64,000 nucleotides of DNA, taken from the NCBI RefSeq assembly GCF_014647875.1, contig NZ_BMQA01000032.1:1-64000 (forward strand), given 5' to 3'. The stretch is from Streptomyces brasiliensis (GTDB lineage Bacteria > Actinomycetota > Actinomycetes > Streptomycetales > Streptomycetaceae). The notes under the pieces are model-generated. The model worked only from the letters and a program-made list of their open reading frames with translations. It did no database searches and was not told the DNA's origin. Position numbers and translations under genes: made by a program. Below, piece after piece: positions 51,559-60,130 of this stretch; position 1 is the first letter of the stretch, and every line of letters starts with the position of its first letter.

Positions 51559-52080
51559 ATGGAGACGGGGAGCTCACAGAACTCGGGGACCTCAGCACCG
51601 ACCACGGCGTCCGGCGCCGAGCCGGTGTGGACCGGCCTGCCGTCGGGGCTGTTGCGCATGCGGCGGCTGTTGCTGGTGGTGTGGCTGGGACTGGCCGCGC
51701 TCGCCGCCGGGGTGCTGCCCGGAGTGTTCGCCGGACCCCCCTGGGCCGCGTTCGCGCTGCTGCCGCTGGCCCTGCTGGTGTGGGGCTGGGTTCTCCTCGG
51801 CCGCAACTGGCGCTCCTGGAGGTACGCCGAGCGCGCCGACGACCTGCTGATCAGCCGAGGTGTGCTGTGGCGCGAGGAGACCGTGGTGCCGTACGGCCGC
51901 ATGCAGCTCGTGGAGGTCACCTCCGGTCCCGTCGAACGGCACTTCGGCCTGGCCAGCGTCCAGCTGCACACCGCGGCCGCGGCGACCGACGCGACCATCC
52001 CCGGCCTCGACCCGGCCGAGGCGGAACGGCTGCGTGACCGGCTCACCGAGCTGGGCGAGGCCCGATCGGCCGGCCTGTGA
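51559..52080 (+). CDS. PH-domain membrane protein (YdbS-like)
   Basis: A 173-residue protein with two adjacent membrane segments (LLLVVWLGLAALAAGVLPGVF and AAFALLPLALLVWGWVLLG) and one bacterial PH (bPH2) domain (ISRGVLWREETVVPYGRMQLVEV). It corresponds to YdbS in the YdbS-YdbT pair. The family is membrane-associated; in Bacillus the pair contributes to resistance to some antimicrobial peptides. ATG 51559 stands 6 nt after TACGCT (51547-51552), a leaderless layout. It overlaps the next gene as GTGA. Confidence 0.86.
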   Translation: METGSSQNSGTSAPTTASGAEPVWTGLPSGLLRMRRLLLVVWLGLAALAAGVLPGVFAGPPWAAFALLPLALLVWGWVLLGRNWRSWRYAERADDLLISRGVLWREETVVPYGRMQLVEVTSGPVERHFGLASVQLHTAAAATDATIPGLDPAEAERLRDRLTELGEARSAGL

Positions 52081-53405
52081 CGGCCCCGGGCGCCGCCGAC
52101 GCCGTACGCGAGGAGCGGTGGGTGACCGATCGGCGGCTGCACCCCATAACGCCGTTCCGGCGGGCGTGGGCGCCGGTCGCCGTGCTCGCCGGATGGGCGG
52201 CGCACGACCCGAACCAGGCGCAGGAGCAGCTGACGAGGCTGACCACGACCATGCTCCTCGCCGGGCTCGCGGTGCTGGTCCCGGCGGCCGCCCTCTACGG
52301 GTTCCTGTCCTGGTGGTTCACGTACTTCGCGGTGACCGACAGCGAACTGCGCATCCGTACCGGCCTGTTGTTCCGGCGCACCGCGCACATCCGGCTGGAG
52401 CGGATCCAGGCCGTCGACGTCACGCGGCCGCTCCTCGCGCGCGTGGCGGGCGTCGCCAAGCTCAGGATCGACGTCGTGGGGGCCGACAAGAAGGACGAGC
52501 TGGCCTTCCTCGGGGAGGGCGAGGCGCGCGCCCTGCGCGCGGAACTGCTCGCCCGCGCCGCCGGTTTCGCGCCCGAGACGGCGCACGAAGTCGGCGAGGC
52601 GCCGGCGCGCGAGCTGATGCACGTACCCCCGCGTGAGCTCGCGCTCTCCCTGGTGCTGACGGGCGCCACCTGGGGTTCCCTGGCCGCCGCACTCGTCGTA
52701 CCGCCGGTGCTGTGGCTGCTCACCCAGAGCGTGTGGACGGTCCTCGCCACCGGTCTGCCCCTGCTGGGCGCGGCGGGCGCGAGCAGTGTGGGACGGTTCG
52801 TCGCCGAGTACGACTGGACGGTGGCCGAGTCCCCGGACGGGCTGCGCATCGACCACGGGCTGCTGGACCGCACACACGAGACGGTGCCGCCGGGGCGGGT
52901 GCAGACCGTGCGGATCGTGGAGCCGCTGCTGTGGCGGCGGCGCGGCTGGGTGCGGGTGGAGCTCGACGTGGCCGGGTCCTCGAATTCGGTCCTGGTGCCG
53001 GTCGCCCCGCGCGCGGTGGCCGAGGACGTCGTCGCGCGCGTGCTGCCCGGGGTGAGTGTGCCCCGGTCGCTCGAGCGCCCGCCGCGGCGGGCCGGGTGGT
53101 GCGTGCCGCTGTGGTGGCGCGGGTACGGCATCGAGGTCACCGGCACCGTGTTCGCCGCCCGGCACGGTCTGCTGCGCCGGAGCCTGTCCCTGGTCCCGCA
53201 CGCCAAGGTTCAGAGCGTGCGGCTCGCTCAGGGCCCCTGGGAGCGCCTCTGGCGGCTTTCCGACGTGCACGTGGACACGGGGGCCGACAAGACCGTCACA
53301 GCCCGTCTGCGGGACGCGGAGGGGGCCGCGGAGCTGCTCCACGGCCAGGCGGAGAGGTCCCGGACGGGACGCAGGGACGCACTGCCGGACCGCTGGATGG
53401 CCTGA
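52077..53405 (+). CDS. PH-domain membrane protein (YdbT-like)
   Basis: A 442-residue partner of the upstream YdbS-like protein, starting at GTG 52077 within the GTGA overlap. It has membrane segments near 60-85 and 190-235 and at least two, probably three, bPH2 domains (YFAVTDSELRIRTGLLFRRT; VAESPDGLRIDHGLLDRTHE; FAARHGLLRRSLSLVPHAKV), each with the R/T-x-LxR-IQ strand pattern. The two proteins probably form one membrane complex. Role in lipid or envelope stress is inferred from homologues. Confidence 0.87.
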   Translation: MTAPGAADAVREERWVTDRRLHPITPFRRAWAPVAVLAGWAAHDPNQAQEQLTRLTTTMLLAGLAVLVPAAALYGFLSWWFTYFAVTDSELRIRTGLLFRRTAHIRLERIQAVDVTRPLLARVAGVAKLRIDVVGADKKDELAFLGEGEARALRAELLARAAGFAPETAHEVGEAPARELMHVPPRELALSLVLTGATWGSLAAALVVPPVLWLLTQSVWTVLATGLPLLGAAGASSVGRFVAEYDWTVAESPDGLRIDHGLLDRTHETVPPGRVQTVRIVEPLLWRRRGWVRVELDVAGSSNSVLVPVAPRAVAEDVVARVLPGVSVPRSLERPPRRAGWCVPLWWRGYGIEVTGTVFAARHGLLRRSLSLVPHAKVQSVRLAQGPWERLWRLSDVHVDTGADKTVTARLRDAEGAAELLHGQAERSRTGRRDALPDRWMA

Positions 53406-53433
53406 ACGGCCGGATACCGGGTGCGTCTCGCCC

Positions 53434-54648
53434 TCAGGAAGCCGCGCTGCGCAGCCCCTGGACGTCGATCTGTTCCGTCTCGTCGTGGGCCGTGAGGTCG
53501 ATGACCTGGCCGACACCGCGCGCACTCTCGTGGGCCGGCTTGAACTCGGCCTCGGACTCGGCCTTGTGGAGGGCGAGCGCCTCCTGGCCGACGACGTCGG
53601 CGAGGTCCTCGTTCTGCACGGTGTCCAGGGCGCCCGGCGACGCGCCCTTCTGCGTACCGAAGAAGTCGAACCCGCCCTCGACGGCCGGGCGCCGTACGGG
53701 CGCGGCCGGTACGACCGCCACCGCGGTCGGCACCGTGAAGTGCCCGGAGGGCTGCTGCGCCGCCTTGGCGGGAAGGGCCTTCGCCGTCGTGGTGGTGGCG
53801 GCCGCGCGCTCGTGCCCGTCGACCGCCTCCGGCTGCCCCTCGGTGTCGCCCTCCTGAGCGGGCTCCTCGGCGACCTCGGCCTGCGCGCCCTTCGGCTCGA
53901 CCGCGGCGCCGGTCTCCGTCACGCCGTTGTCGGCGCTCTCTCCTTTGGCGGCGGGCACGTCCGCGGTCGTCCCGTCGTCACCGTCGCCGAAGCGGGACAG
54001 CGCCGCCTTGGCCCGCAGGAAGAGCTGGGAGCCCGCGGGCGAGAACACGGCGGGAGCCTCGGGCTGCTCCTCGGCGGTCTCGGACGCCTCCGCAACCTGG
54101 GGTGCCTCGTCGGCCTCGGTGTCGGCCGGCGCAGCCACAGGCTCGGCCTCCTGGGTCGGCGCGGGAGCGGGCGGCAACGCGCGCGCGGGTGTGGCCGCCT
54201 CTATCTCCAGCAGGCGGCGGCCCTCCAGGGCGCTGGCCCGCTCGGTCTCCGCCGTGGCGTACCGCCGCAGCAGGGCCGCGTGCTCGTTGCGCAGCCCCGC
54301 CAGCTCCGCGCGCTTCGCCCGCAGCCGCTGCTCGAGTTTGGTGCGCAGTTCGCGCGACTCCTCGAGGTCGGTCTCCAGTTCGGCGACCCGCTCCTCGTGC
54401 CGCCAGTCGTCGCTGGCACGCGCGCGCGTGAGGTCGGCGACCTGTTTTCCGGCCTGCGCGTCCCAGCGGCGCATGACGAACGCGCCGGCGACGGCCGTCG
54501 CCGCGGCGACCGCGGCCAGGGAACGGAGCACCATGGTCTCCGAGGAAACCCAGGGACCCAGGGCGCACACTAGGGAGACGCCTGCGATCACCGAAGGCGG
54601 CAACAGCCTGTGCAAAGGCGGGGAATGGCGGTGACGTCCACGTGGCAT
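53434..54648 (-). CDS. Membrane-anchored coiled-coil protein
   Basis: A 404-residue protein with one or two N-terminal membrane segments (LLPPSVIAGVSLVCALGPWV; LRSLAAVAAATAVAGAFVM), a coiled coil (about 70-150, VAELETDLEESRELRTKLEQ and onward) and a long acidic, Ala/Glu/Pro-rich low-complexity region. A conserved-looking C-terminal segment (GGFDFFGTQKG, DLADVVGQEALALHKAE) closes it. It is a typical Streptomyces protein of unknown function; the layout suggests a scaffold at the membrane. Confidence 0.72.
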   Translation of the reverse strand: MPRGRHRHSPPLHRLLPPSVIAGVSLVCALGPWVSSETMVLRSLAAVAAATAVAGAFVMRRWDAQAGKQVADLTRARASDDWRHEERVAELETDLEESRELRTKLEQRLRAKRAELAGLRNEHAALLRRYATAETERASALEGRRLLEIEAATPARALPPAPAPTQEAEPVAAPADTEADEAPQVAEASETAEEQPEAPAVFSPAGSQLFLRAKAALSRFGDGDDGTTADVPAAKGESADNGVTETGAAVEPKGAQAEVAEEPAQEGDTEGQPEAVDGHERAAATTTTAKALPAKAAQQPSGHFTVPTAVAVVPAAPVRRPAVEGGFDFFGTQKGASPGALDTVQNEDLADVVGQEALALHKAESEAEFKPAHESARGVGQVIDLTAHDETEQIDVQGLRSAAS

Positions 54649-54780
54649 GGCCAGAAACTTACCGCGCGTAGGCGAATCGTGGTGGCCCGCCCCGTAAAAA
54701 CACAGCCGCTCCGATGCCTTCACAAGGCATCGGGAACGACATGAGTCATCGGACCCGCACCGAATTCCGCAAGATCGTTT

Positions 54781-55908
54781 TCAGTGGTCGCTCAGCCGCC
54801 CGCTCATCCACTGCAGGGCAGCCGGAATCTCGCGCCGCCAGGTGTTGAAGTTGTGGCCCCCGCTGTCGAGGATGATCGACGAGATCCGCGTCAGGTCCGT
54901 GGCCCGCACACGCGCGATGAACCCGAGCGTGGCCTTGTAGTTCGACTCGCCGACCTTGCTGCTACTGACGAGCAGTGAAGTGTCCGGTGCGGAAAGGTGC
55001 TTGAGGCACCACCACAGGTCGGCACGGTTCTTCAGGCCCTCTTTCCCGCGGAAGAGATCACCGGTGGTGGGGTCGATCGGCGCCTTGTAGTACGGCGAGA
55101 GGCCCGCGCCCGCCGCGAACACATCGGGATGGTGCATGGCGAGCTTCAGCGCGCAGTAACCGCCCGTGGAATCGCCGATGATCCCCCAGCTCCCCGGTTT
55201 TCCGCCCACCCTGTAGTGGGCGAGTACGGCATCGGGAAGATCCTTCGCGAAGAACGTCTCGGCCCGCGGCCCACCCGGGACGTCCACGCATTCCGTGTCT
55301 CGCGGCGGCGCCACCGTCGGCCGAAGCATCACCAGGATCATCGGCTGCATCCGCCCGTCCTTGGCCAACTGCTGTGCCGTGCGCGGGTAGTGCAGCTTGT
55401 CCACCAGGGCCTGCGCGGTGCCCGGATAGCCGGTGAGGACGACGGCCGCCGGGAACGCGCGCGTGCGGTACCGCGACTGGAAGTACTCCGGCGGCAGATA
55501 CACGTACGCGGGCGTGGCGATGCGCGTCGTACGCCCCACGATGTCGACCTTCTGGATCTGCCCCGTCGTCCGGGGCCACGATCCGCTCGCGCCCTGCACA
55601 CGCGCGGTTGCAAGGACCTCGATCGGACCGCTCGCGCCGCGCCTGGCGGTGTGGTCCACGACGACGCCCTGGCCGGTCTCCCTGCCGAACAGGTCGGCCC
55701 AGCCGGCATAGAAACCGAATGCCTGATTGACGGCGATCCCCAGAGAGGCCAACAGCGCCAGCTGGGTGGCCAGGAGCAGGCCGACGCGTCCGCTGACGGG
55801 CCGCCAGCCGTGCCGGGCCAGCCGCGGCCACAGCCACACCGTGCCGACGAACAGCACGATGGCCAGAGCGATCCCCAGCACCAGCACTTTGTTGCTCGTG
55901 AGACCCAT
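54781..55908 (-). CDS. Membrane-anchored alpha/beta-hydrolase (esterase D-like)
   Basis: A 375-residue serine hydrolase. Two membrane segments (about 8-25 and 43-68) precede an extracytoplasmic esterase domain. The nucleophile elbow is GDSTGG (Ser in WGIIGDSTGGYCALKLA), the catalytic His is in DSGGHNFNTW, and the oxyanion region is AVVLTGYPGT. It is divergent from the mprF-like gene. Related esterases next to aminoacyl-lipid synthases remove the amino acid again, so it may hydrolyse aminoacylated lipids; this is inference from context. It starts at ATG 55908. Confidence 0.85.
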   Translation of the reverse strand: MGLTSNKVLVLGIALAIVLFVGTVWLWPRLARHGWRPVSGRVGLLLATQLALLASLGIAVNQAFGFYAGWADLFGRETGQGVVVDHTARRGASGPIEVLATARVQGASGSWPRTTGQIQKVDIVGRTTRIATPAYVYLPPEYFQSRYRTRAFPAAVVLTGYPGTAQALVDKLHYPRTAQQLAKDGRMQPMILVMLRPTVAPPRDTECVDVPGGPRAETFFAKDLPDAVLAHYRVGGKPGSWGIIGDSTGGYCALKLAMHHPDVFAAGAGLSPYYKAPIDPTTGDLFRGKEGLKNRADLWWCLKHLSAPDTSLLVSSSKVGESNYKATLGFIARVRATDLTRISSIILDSGGHNFNTWRREIPAALQWMSGRLSDH

Positions 55909-56112
55909 GGGCTGTTTCCTGCTGCGCTTTCCGCCCGAGGCCGGCCGACGCATTCGTGGCGTGGGCTTGCCCCGGACTTTCCTCGGCCTTTGAACCGGCT
56001 TTCCAGTGGGGAGTGAACCTCTCTCCCCAAGACACCGTCCTAGAGGGCGCAATGTCGCCGGATGCCCGAATCGGCACCGGGTTCAAGGTCTCTCGCAGAA
56101 CTACGGGATGCG

Positions 56113-57948
56113 ATGTCTGTCAGGGTAGATGGGGAAATGTCGGGCGAGGTTCCGAGCCGATCCAGCGTGGCGCGGCGCATAGTGCGCGGCCCGCGTCCCG
56201 AGGCCGTCCCCACCCTCGTCGCCAGGGCGTGCGCCCTCGTGGGCGTCCTGGACATCGCAGCGGGCGTCTTCCCGCGCTTCCGTCACAGCCGTATGCACGC
56301 CATGGCCGAGGTGCTGCCCGGCGCGCTCGGCCCGTTCGCGGCGGCGCTCTCGCTCAGCACCGGCGTGCTGTTGCTCCTGCTCGCGCACGGGCTCAGGCGG
56401 CGCAAGCGGCGGGCGTGGCGGGCCGCGGTCGCACTCCTGCCGGCCGGGGCGGTCGCGCAGTTCACGTACCGGCACTCCGTCATCGGGGTCCTCATCTCGC
56501 TCGCGCTGCTCGTGCCCCTGCTCCTCCATCGCGACGAGTTCGCGGCCCTGCCCGACCCGCGCAGCCGTTGGCGCGCGCTCGCCAACTTCGTCCTCATGGG
56601 CGCCGGTTCGCTCGTCCTGGGGCTGATCGTCGTCAGCGTCCATCCGAAGCGGACGATCGGCGACCCCAGCGTGGCCGACCGCCTGACCCACGTCCTGTAC
56701 GGCCTGTTCGGCTTCGAGGGCCCGGTGGACTACCAGGGCAGCACCTCCTGGACCGTCGCCTTCTCGCTCGGCGCCCTCGGCCTGCTCACCGCGGTCACCA
56801 CCATCTATCTGGCCTTCCGCCCCGAACACCCGGCCGCGCAACTCACCGCGCAGGACGAGGCCCACTTGCGCGCGCTCCTGGACAAGCACGGCGGCCGCGA
56901 CTCCCTCGGCCACTTCGCGCTGCGCCGCGACAAGGCGGTCGTGTTCTCGCCCAGCGGCAAGGCCGCGGTGACCTACCGGGTCGTGTCCGGCGTGATGCTC
57001 GCCAGCGGTGACCCGATCGGCGACGTCGAGGCCTGGCCGGGCGCCATCGAACGCTTCATGGACGAGGCCAAGGCCCACTCCTGGACGCCCGCCGTGATGG
57101 GCTGCTCGGAGACGGGCGGCGAGGTGTGGACCCGCGAGACCGGCCTGGACGCCCTCGAACTGGGCGACGAGGCGGTGGTCGACGTCGCGGATTTCTCGCT
57201 CGCCGGACGCGCGATGCGCAACGTGCGCCAGATGGTCAAGCGCATCGAGCGGGCCGGCTACGCAACCCGGGTACGACGCATCCGTGACCTCGGCGACGCC
57301 GAACTCGAGCGGATACGGCGGGCCGCGGAGGACTGGCGCGGCACCGACACCGAGCGCGGCTTCTCCATGGCGCTCGGCCGCATCGGCGACCCGGCCGACG
57401 GCGACTGCCTGATCGCCACCGCGCACAAGGCCGAGGGCGAGCCCGGTCCGTACGGCGATCTGAAGGCGATCCTGCACTTCGTGCCCTGGGGCACGGACGG
57501 CGTCTCCCTGGATCTGATGCGCCGCGACCGGTCGGCGGACCCCGGCATGAACGAGCTGCTGATCGTCGCCGCGCTCCAGGCCGCGCCGAAGCTCGGCATC
57601 AGCCGGGTCTCGCTCAACTTCGCGATGTTCCGCTCGGCGCTGGCGCGCGGCGAGAAGATCGGCGCGGGGCCGGTGCTGCGCGCCTGGCGCGGGCTGCTGG
57701 TGTTCCTGTCGCGATGGTTCCAGATCGAGTCTCTGTACAAGTTCAACGCGAAGTTCCAGCCCCGCTGGGAGCCTCGCTTCGTCGTCTACCGCGCCTCCGG
57801 CGACCTGCCGCGCATCGGCCTCGCCGCCCTGCAGGCGGAGGGCTTCGTCGACGTCGCCCTGCCGCTGCCACGCTTCCTGCGCCGCCGTACAGCCGTCGCG
57901 CGCCCGTGCGCCCACGGGCCGGCCGAACGGGACGTGCGCGCGGCGTGA
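56113..57948 (+). CDS. MprF-like aminoacyl-lipid synthase (DUF2156, membrane)
   Basis: A protein of about 611 residues with six or so membrane segments in the first 230 residues and a C-terminal cytoplasmic DUF2156 domain (dual GNAT fold, about 240-580), seen in GGRDSLGHFALRRDKAVVFS, SGDPIGDVEAWPGAIERF, LKAILHFVPWG and SLNFAMFRSALARGEKIGAG. Such enzymes transfer Lys or Ala from tRNA to phosphatidylglycerol or diacylglycerol and lower the negative surface charge. The start is uncertain: ATG 56062, 56113 and 56137 are all in frame. Confidence 0.88.
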   Translation: MSVRVDGEMSGEVPSRSSVARRIVRGPRPEAVPTLVARACALVGVLDIAAGVFPRFRHSRMHAMAEVLPGALGPFAAALSLSTGVLLLLLAHGLRRRKRRAWRAAVALLPAGAVAQFTYRHSVIGVLISLALLVPLLLHRDEFAALPDPRSRWRALANFVLMGAGSLVLGLIVVSVHPKRTIGDPSVADRLTHVLYGLFGFEGPVDYQGSTSWTVAFSLGALGLLTAVTTIYLAFRPEHPAAQLTAQDEAHLRALLDKHGGRDSLGHFALRRDKAVVFSPSGKAAVTYRVVSGVMLASGDPIGDVEAWPGAIERFMDEAKAHSWTPAVMGCSETGGEVWTRETGLDALELGDEAVVDVADFSLAGRAMRNVRQMVKRIERAGYATRVRRIRDLGDAELERIRRAAEDWRGTDTERGFSMALGRIGDPADGDCLIATAHKAEGEPGPYGDLKAILHFVPWGTDGVSLDLMRRDRSADPGMNELLIVAALQAAPKLGISRVSLNFAMFRSALARGEKIGAGPVLRAWRGLLVFLSRWFQIESLYKFNAKFQPRWEPRFVVYRASGDLPRIGLAALQAEGFVDVALPLPRFLRRRTAVARPCAHGPAERDVRAA

Positions 57949-57957
57949 CCCCGGACA

Positions 57958-58004
57958 GGCCCGGGCGGAAGCCCTCCCCCTCCACCGGGGCTTCCGCCCG
58001 GGCC
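57958..58004 (+). terminator. Strong terminator after the mprF-like gene
   Basis: A perfect 17-bp stem (57958-57974 with 57988-58004, arms beginning GGCCCGGGCGGAAG and ending CTTCCGCCCGGGCC) and a 13-nt loop. It separates the mprF-like gene from the folate operon. Confidence 0.9.
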
Positions 58005-58044
58005 GCACGCTCTGACGGCCCCGCCCGGGGCCTACGCTGAACAT

Positions 58045-59022
58045 ATGAGCAACCAGAGCAGCGGGCGCGGCCGAGTCGCGGGCCTTCCGACGTGGGACCG
58101 CTGCGCGGTCATGGGCGTCGTGAACGTGACCCCCGACTCCTTCTCGGACGGCGGCCGCTACTTCGACACGACGGCCGCCGTCAAGCACGGACTCGACCTC
58201 GTCGCCCAGGGTGCCGACCTGATCGACGTCGGCGGCGAGTCCACCCGCCCCGGCGCCACCCGCGTCGACGAGGCGGAGGAACTGCGGCGCGTCATCCCCG
58301 TCGTCCGCGGCCTCGCCTCCGAGGGCGTCACTGTCTCCGTCGACACCATGCGCGCCTCCGTCGCGGAACGCTCCCTCGCGGCCGGTGCCGCCCTCGTCAA
58401 CGACGTCAGCGGCGGCCTCGCCGACCCCGCGATGATCCCCGTCGTCGCGGACGCCGGCGCCCCCTTCGTGGTCATGCACTGGCGCGGCTTCCTGGAGGGC
58501 GGCAACGTCGAGGGCGTCTACGCCGACGTCGTTTCCGAAGTCGTCGACGAACTGCACACGCGCGTGGCGGCCGTTCTGGAAGGCGGCATCGCCCCCGACC
58601 GCGTCGTCGTCGACCCCGGCCTCGGCTTCTCCAAGGACTCCGACCACGACCTGGCCCTCCTCGCCCACCTCGACCGTCTGCACGCCCTGGGCCACCCCCT
58701 GCTCGTCGCCGCCTCCCGCAAGCGCTTCCTCGGCCGCGTCCTCGCCGGACCGGAGGGAGCACCCCCACCGGCCCGCGAGCGCGACGCCGCCACGGCCGCC
58801 GTCTCCGCCCTCGCCGCACACGCCGGCGCATGGGCGGTCCGAGTCCACGAGGTCCGCGCCACGGCGGACGCGGTACGCGTCGCACGGGCGGTGGAGGAGG
58901 CGCGTACGGCGGGTGGCGCGCCGGGCGCGGACAACACGCTCAGGGCGCACGCGACCCAACACACGCCCCCCGCCACCCCCACCGAAGCGCCGCAGGCCCC
59001 CGGTGCTGAGGGAGACCGGTGA
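58045..59022 (+). CDS. folP: Dihydropteroate synthase
   Basis: Joins dihydropterin pyrophosphate to p-aminobenzoate in folate synthesis; the sulfonamide target. 325 residues, a TIM barrel with VMGVVNVTPDSFSDGG, IDVGGESTRPGA, LVNDVSGG, DPGLGFSKD and SRKRFLG. The C-terminal 35 residues are a low-complexity Ala/Pro/Thr tail beyond the usual end. ATG 58045 lies 6 nt after TACGCT (58033-58038), so the transcript may be leaderless. It heads the folP-NTF2-folB-folK-DUF3180 group. Confidence 0.95.
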   Translation: MSNQSSGRGRVAGLPTWDRCAVMGVVNVTPDSFSDGGRYFDTTAAVKHGLDLVAQGADLIDVGGESTRPGATRVDEAEELRRVIPVVRGLASEGVTVSVDTMRASVAERSLAAGAALVNDVSGGLADPAMIPVVADAGAPFVVMHWRGFLEGGNVEGVYADVVSEVVDELHTRVAAVLEGGIAPDRVVVDPGLGFSKDSDHDLALLAHLDRLHALGHPLLVAASRKRFLGRVLAGPEGAPPPARERDAATAAVSALAAHAGAWAVRVHEVRATADAVRVARAVEEARTAGGAPGADNTLRAHATQHTPPATPTEAPQAPGAEGDR

Positions 59023-59522
59023 GCGCCCCCCACACCGATGTCGAGCAGGTCGAGCTCGCCAACACCGCCTACTACGAGGCGATGGAGCGCGGGGACTTCG
59101 AGGAGGTGTCCGGGCTCTGGCTCTCGCCGTCCGACCTGGGCATCGACGAGGAGTACCACGACCCGGCGGACGCGGGCGTGGTCTCCTGCGTGCACCCCGG
59201 CTGGCCGGTGCTCACGGGCCGTGGCGAGGTCCTCAGGTCGTACGCGCTGATCATGGCGAACACCGACTACATCCAGTTCTTCCTCACCGACGTGCACGTC
59301 TCTGTCACCGGCGACACCGCCGTGGTGACCTGCACCGAGAACATCCTCAGCGGCGGCCCCGCGCCCGAGGGCGGCTCGGAGCTCGGCCCCCTCGTGGGCC
59401 AGCTCGTCGTGGCCACGAACCTCTTCCGGCGCACCCCCGACGGCTGGAAACTCTGGTCCCACCACGCCTCCCCCGTACTCACCGAAACCGACGAGGACGA
59501 GGGCGACGACACGCCGTCCTGA
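59019..59522 (+). CDS. SnoaL/NTF2-like protein in the folate operon
   Basis: A 167-residue protein of the nuclear transport factor 2-like (SnoaL_3/DUF4440-type) fold, starting at GTG 59019 in a GTGA overlap with folP. Motifs are ANTAYYEAMERGDFEEVSGLW at the start, the central HPGWPVLTGRGEVLRSYALI and the C-terminal TNLFRRTPDGWKLWSHHASP. It occurs at this place in actinobacterial folate operons. It may be a small enzyme or binding protein; no reaction is established from sequence. Confidence 0.85.
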   Translation: MSAPHTDVEQVELANTAYYEAMERGDFEEVSGLWLSPSDLGIDEEYHDPADAGVVSCVHPGWPVLTGRGEVLRSYALIMANTDYIQFFLTDVHVSVTGDTAVVTCTENILSGGPAPEGGSELGPLVGQLVVATNLFRRTPDGWKLWSHHASPVLTETDEDEGDDTPS

Positions 59523-59562
59523 GGGGCAGACGCACTGCTGGAGACCGGGAAGTGGTTGGAAT

Positions 59563-59582
59563 CACCTACCCCGGGGTAGGTG
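59563..59582. promoter_or_regulatory. Perfect 20-bp palindrome between the NTF2-like gene and folB
   Basis: CACCTACCCC followed by its exact reverse complement. It could act as a hairpin terminator for folP and the NTF2-like gene (8-bp stem, 4-nt loop) or as an operator; TACCCC/GGGGTA halves recall CsoR-type sites, but no CsoR-controlled gene adjoins. Confidence 0.5.
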
Positions 59583-59770
59583 CGGCTACCAGCCCCTGAG
59601 CCGCCGGGTTCCCCAGGGGAAACGCGTGATGAACCCTCGCGGCCCCGGGCCGGACCCAGGCACCCGTGAACCGGCTCTGTCAGTGTCCGCAGGTAGATTC
59701 GTCTGTGGCCGGTGTGCCGTCCGCACGCGGTACGACCCGGCCGTCACCGACGATTGCAGGAGTGATTCGC

Positions 59771-60130
59771 GTGGATCGTGTCGCGCTGCGCGGCCTGAAG
59801 GCCCGTGGGCACCACGGGGTGTTCCCCAAGGAACGCGAGGAAGGCCAGACCTTCATCGTGGACCTCGTCCTGGGCCTGGACACCCGGCCCGCCGCGGCCG
59901 ACGACGACCTGGCGAAGACCGTGCACTACGGCATCGTGGCCGAGGAGGTCGTGGCCGTGGTCGAGGGCGAGCCGGTGAACCTGATCGAGACCCTCGCAGA
60001 GCGCATCGCCCAGACCTGCCTGAAGCACGAAGGGGTCCAGGAGGTCGAGGTCTGCGTCCACAAACCGGACGCACCGATCACCGTCCCCTTCGACGACGTG
60101 ACCGTCACCATCATCCGGAGCCGAGTATGA
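59771..60130 (+). CDS. folB: Dihydroneopterin aldolase
   Basis: Cleaves dihydroneopterin to 6-hydroxymethyl-dihydropterin. 119 residues, the usual size: DRVALRGLKARGHHGVFPKE at the start, the catalytic Lys region EVEVCVHKPDAPI, and VHYGIVAEEVVAVVEG in the middle. The start is GTG 59771, 8 nt after AGGAG (59758-59762). It overlaps folK as ATGA. The 248-bp gap upstream suggests it may have its own promoter. Confidence 0.94.
   Translation: MDRVALRGLKARGHHGVFPKEREEGQTFIVDLVLGLDTRPAAADDDLAKTVHYGIVAEEVVAVVEGEPVNLIETLAERIAQTCLKHEGVQEVEVCVHKPDAPITVPFDDVTVTIIRSRV

Noticed and set aside
51528..53525. Extension of the nuoD frame far upstream through the two PH-domain genes
   Set aside because: NuoD begins naturally at ATG 51527 with a ribosome site; the upstream part is antisense to real genes.
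56101..58962. 953-codon minus-strand frame opposite the mprF-like gene and folP
   Set aside because: Shadow of two well-supported genes and no recognisable domain.
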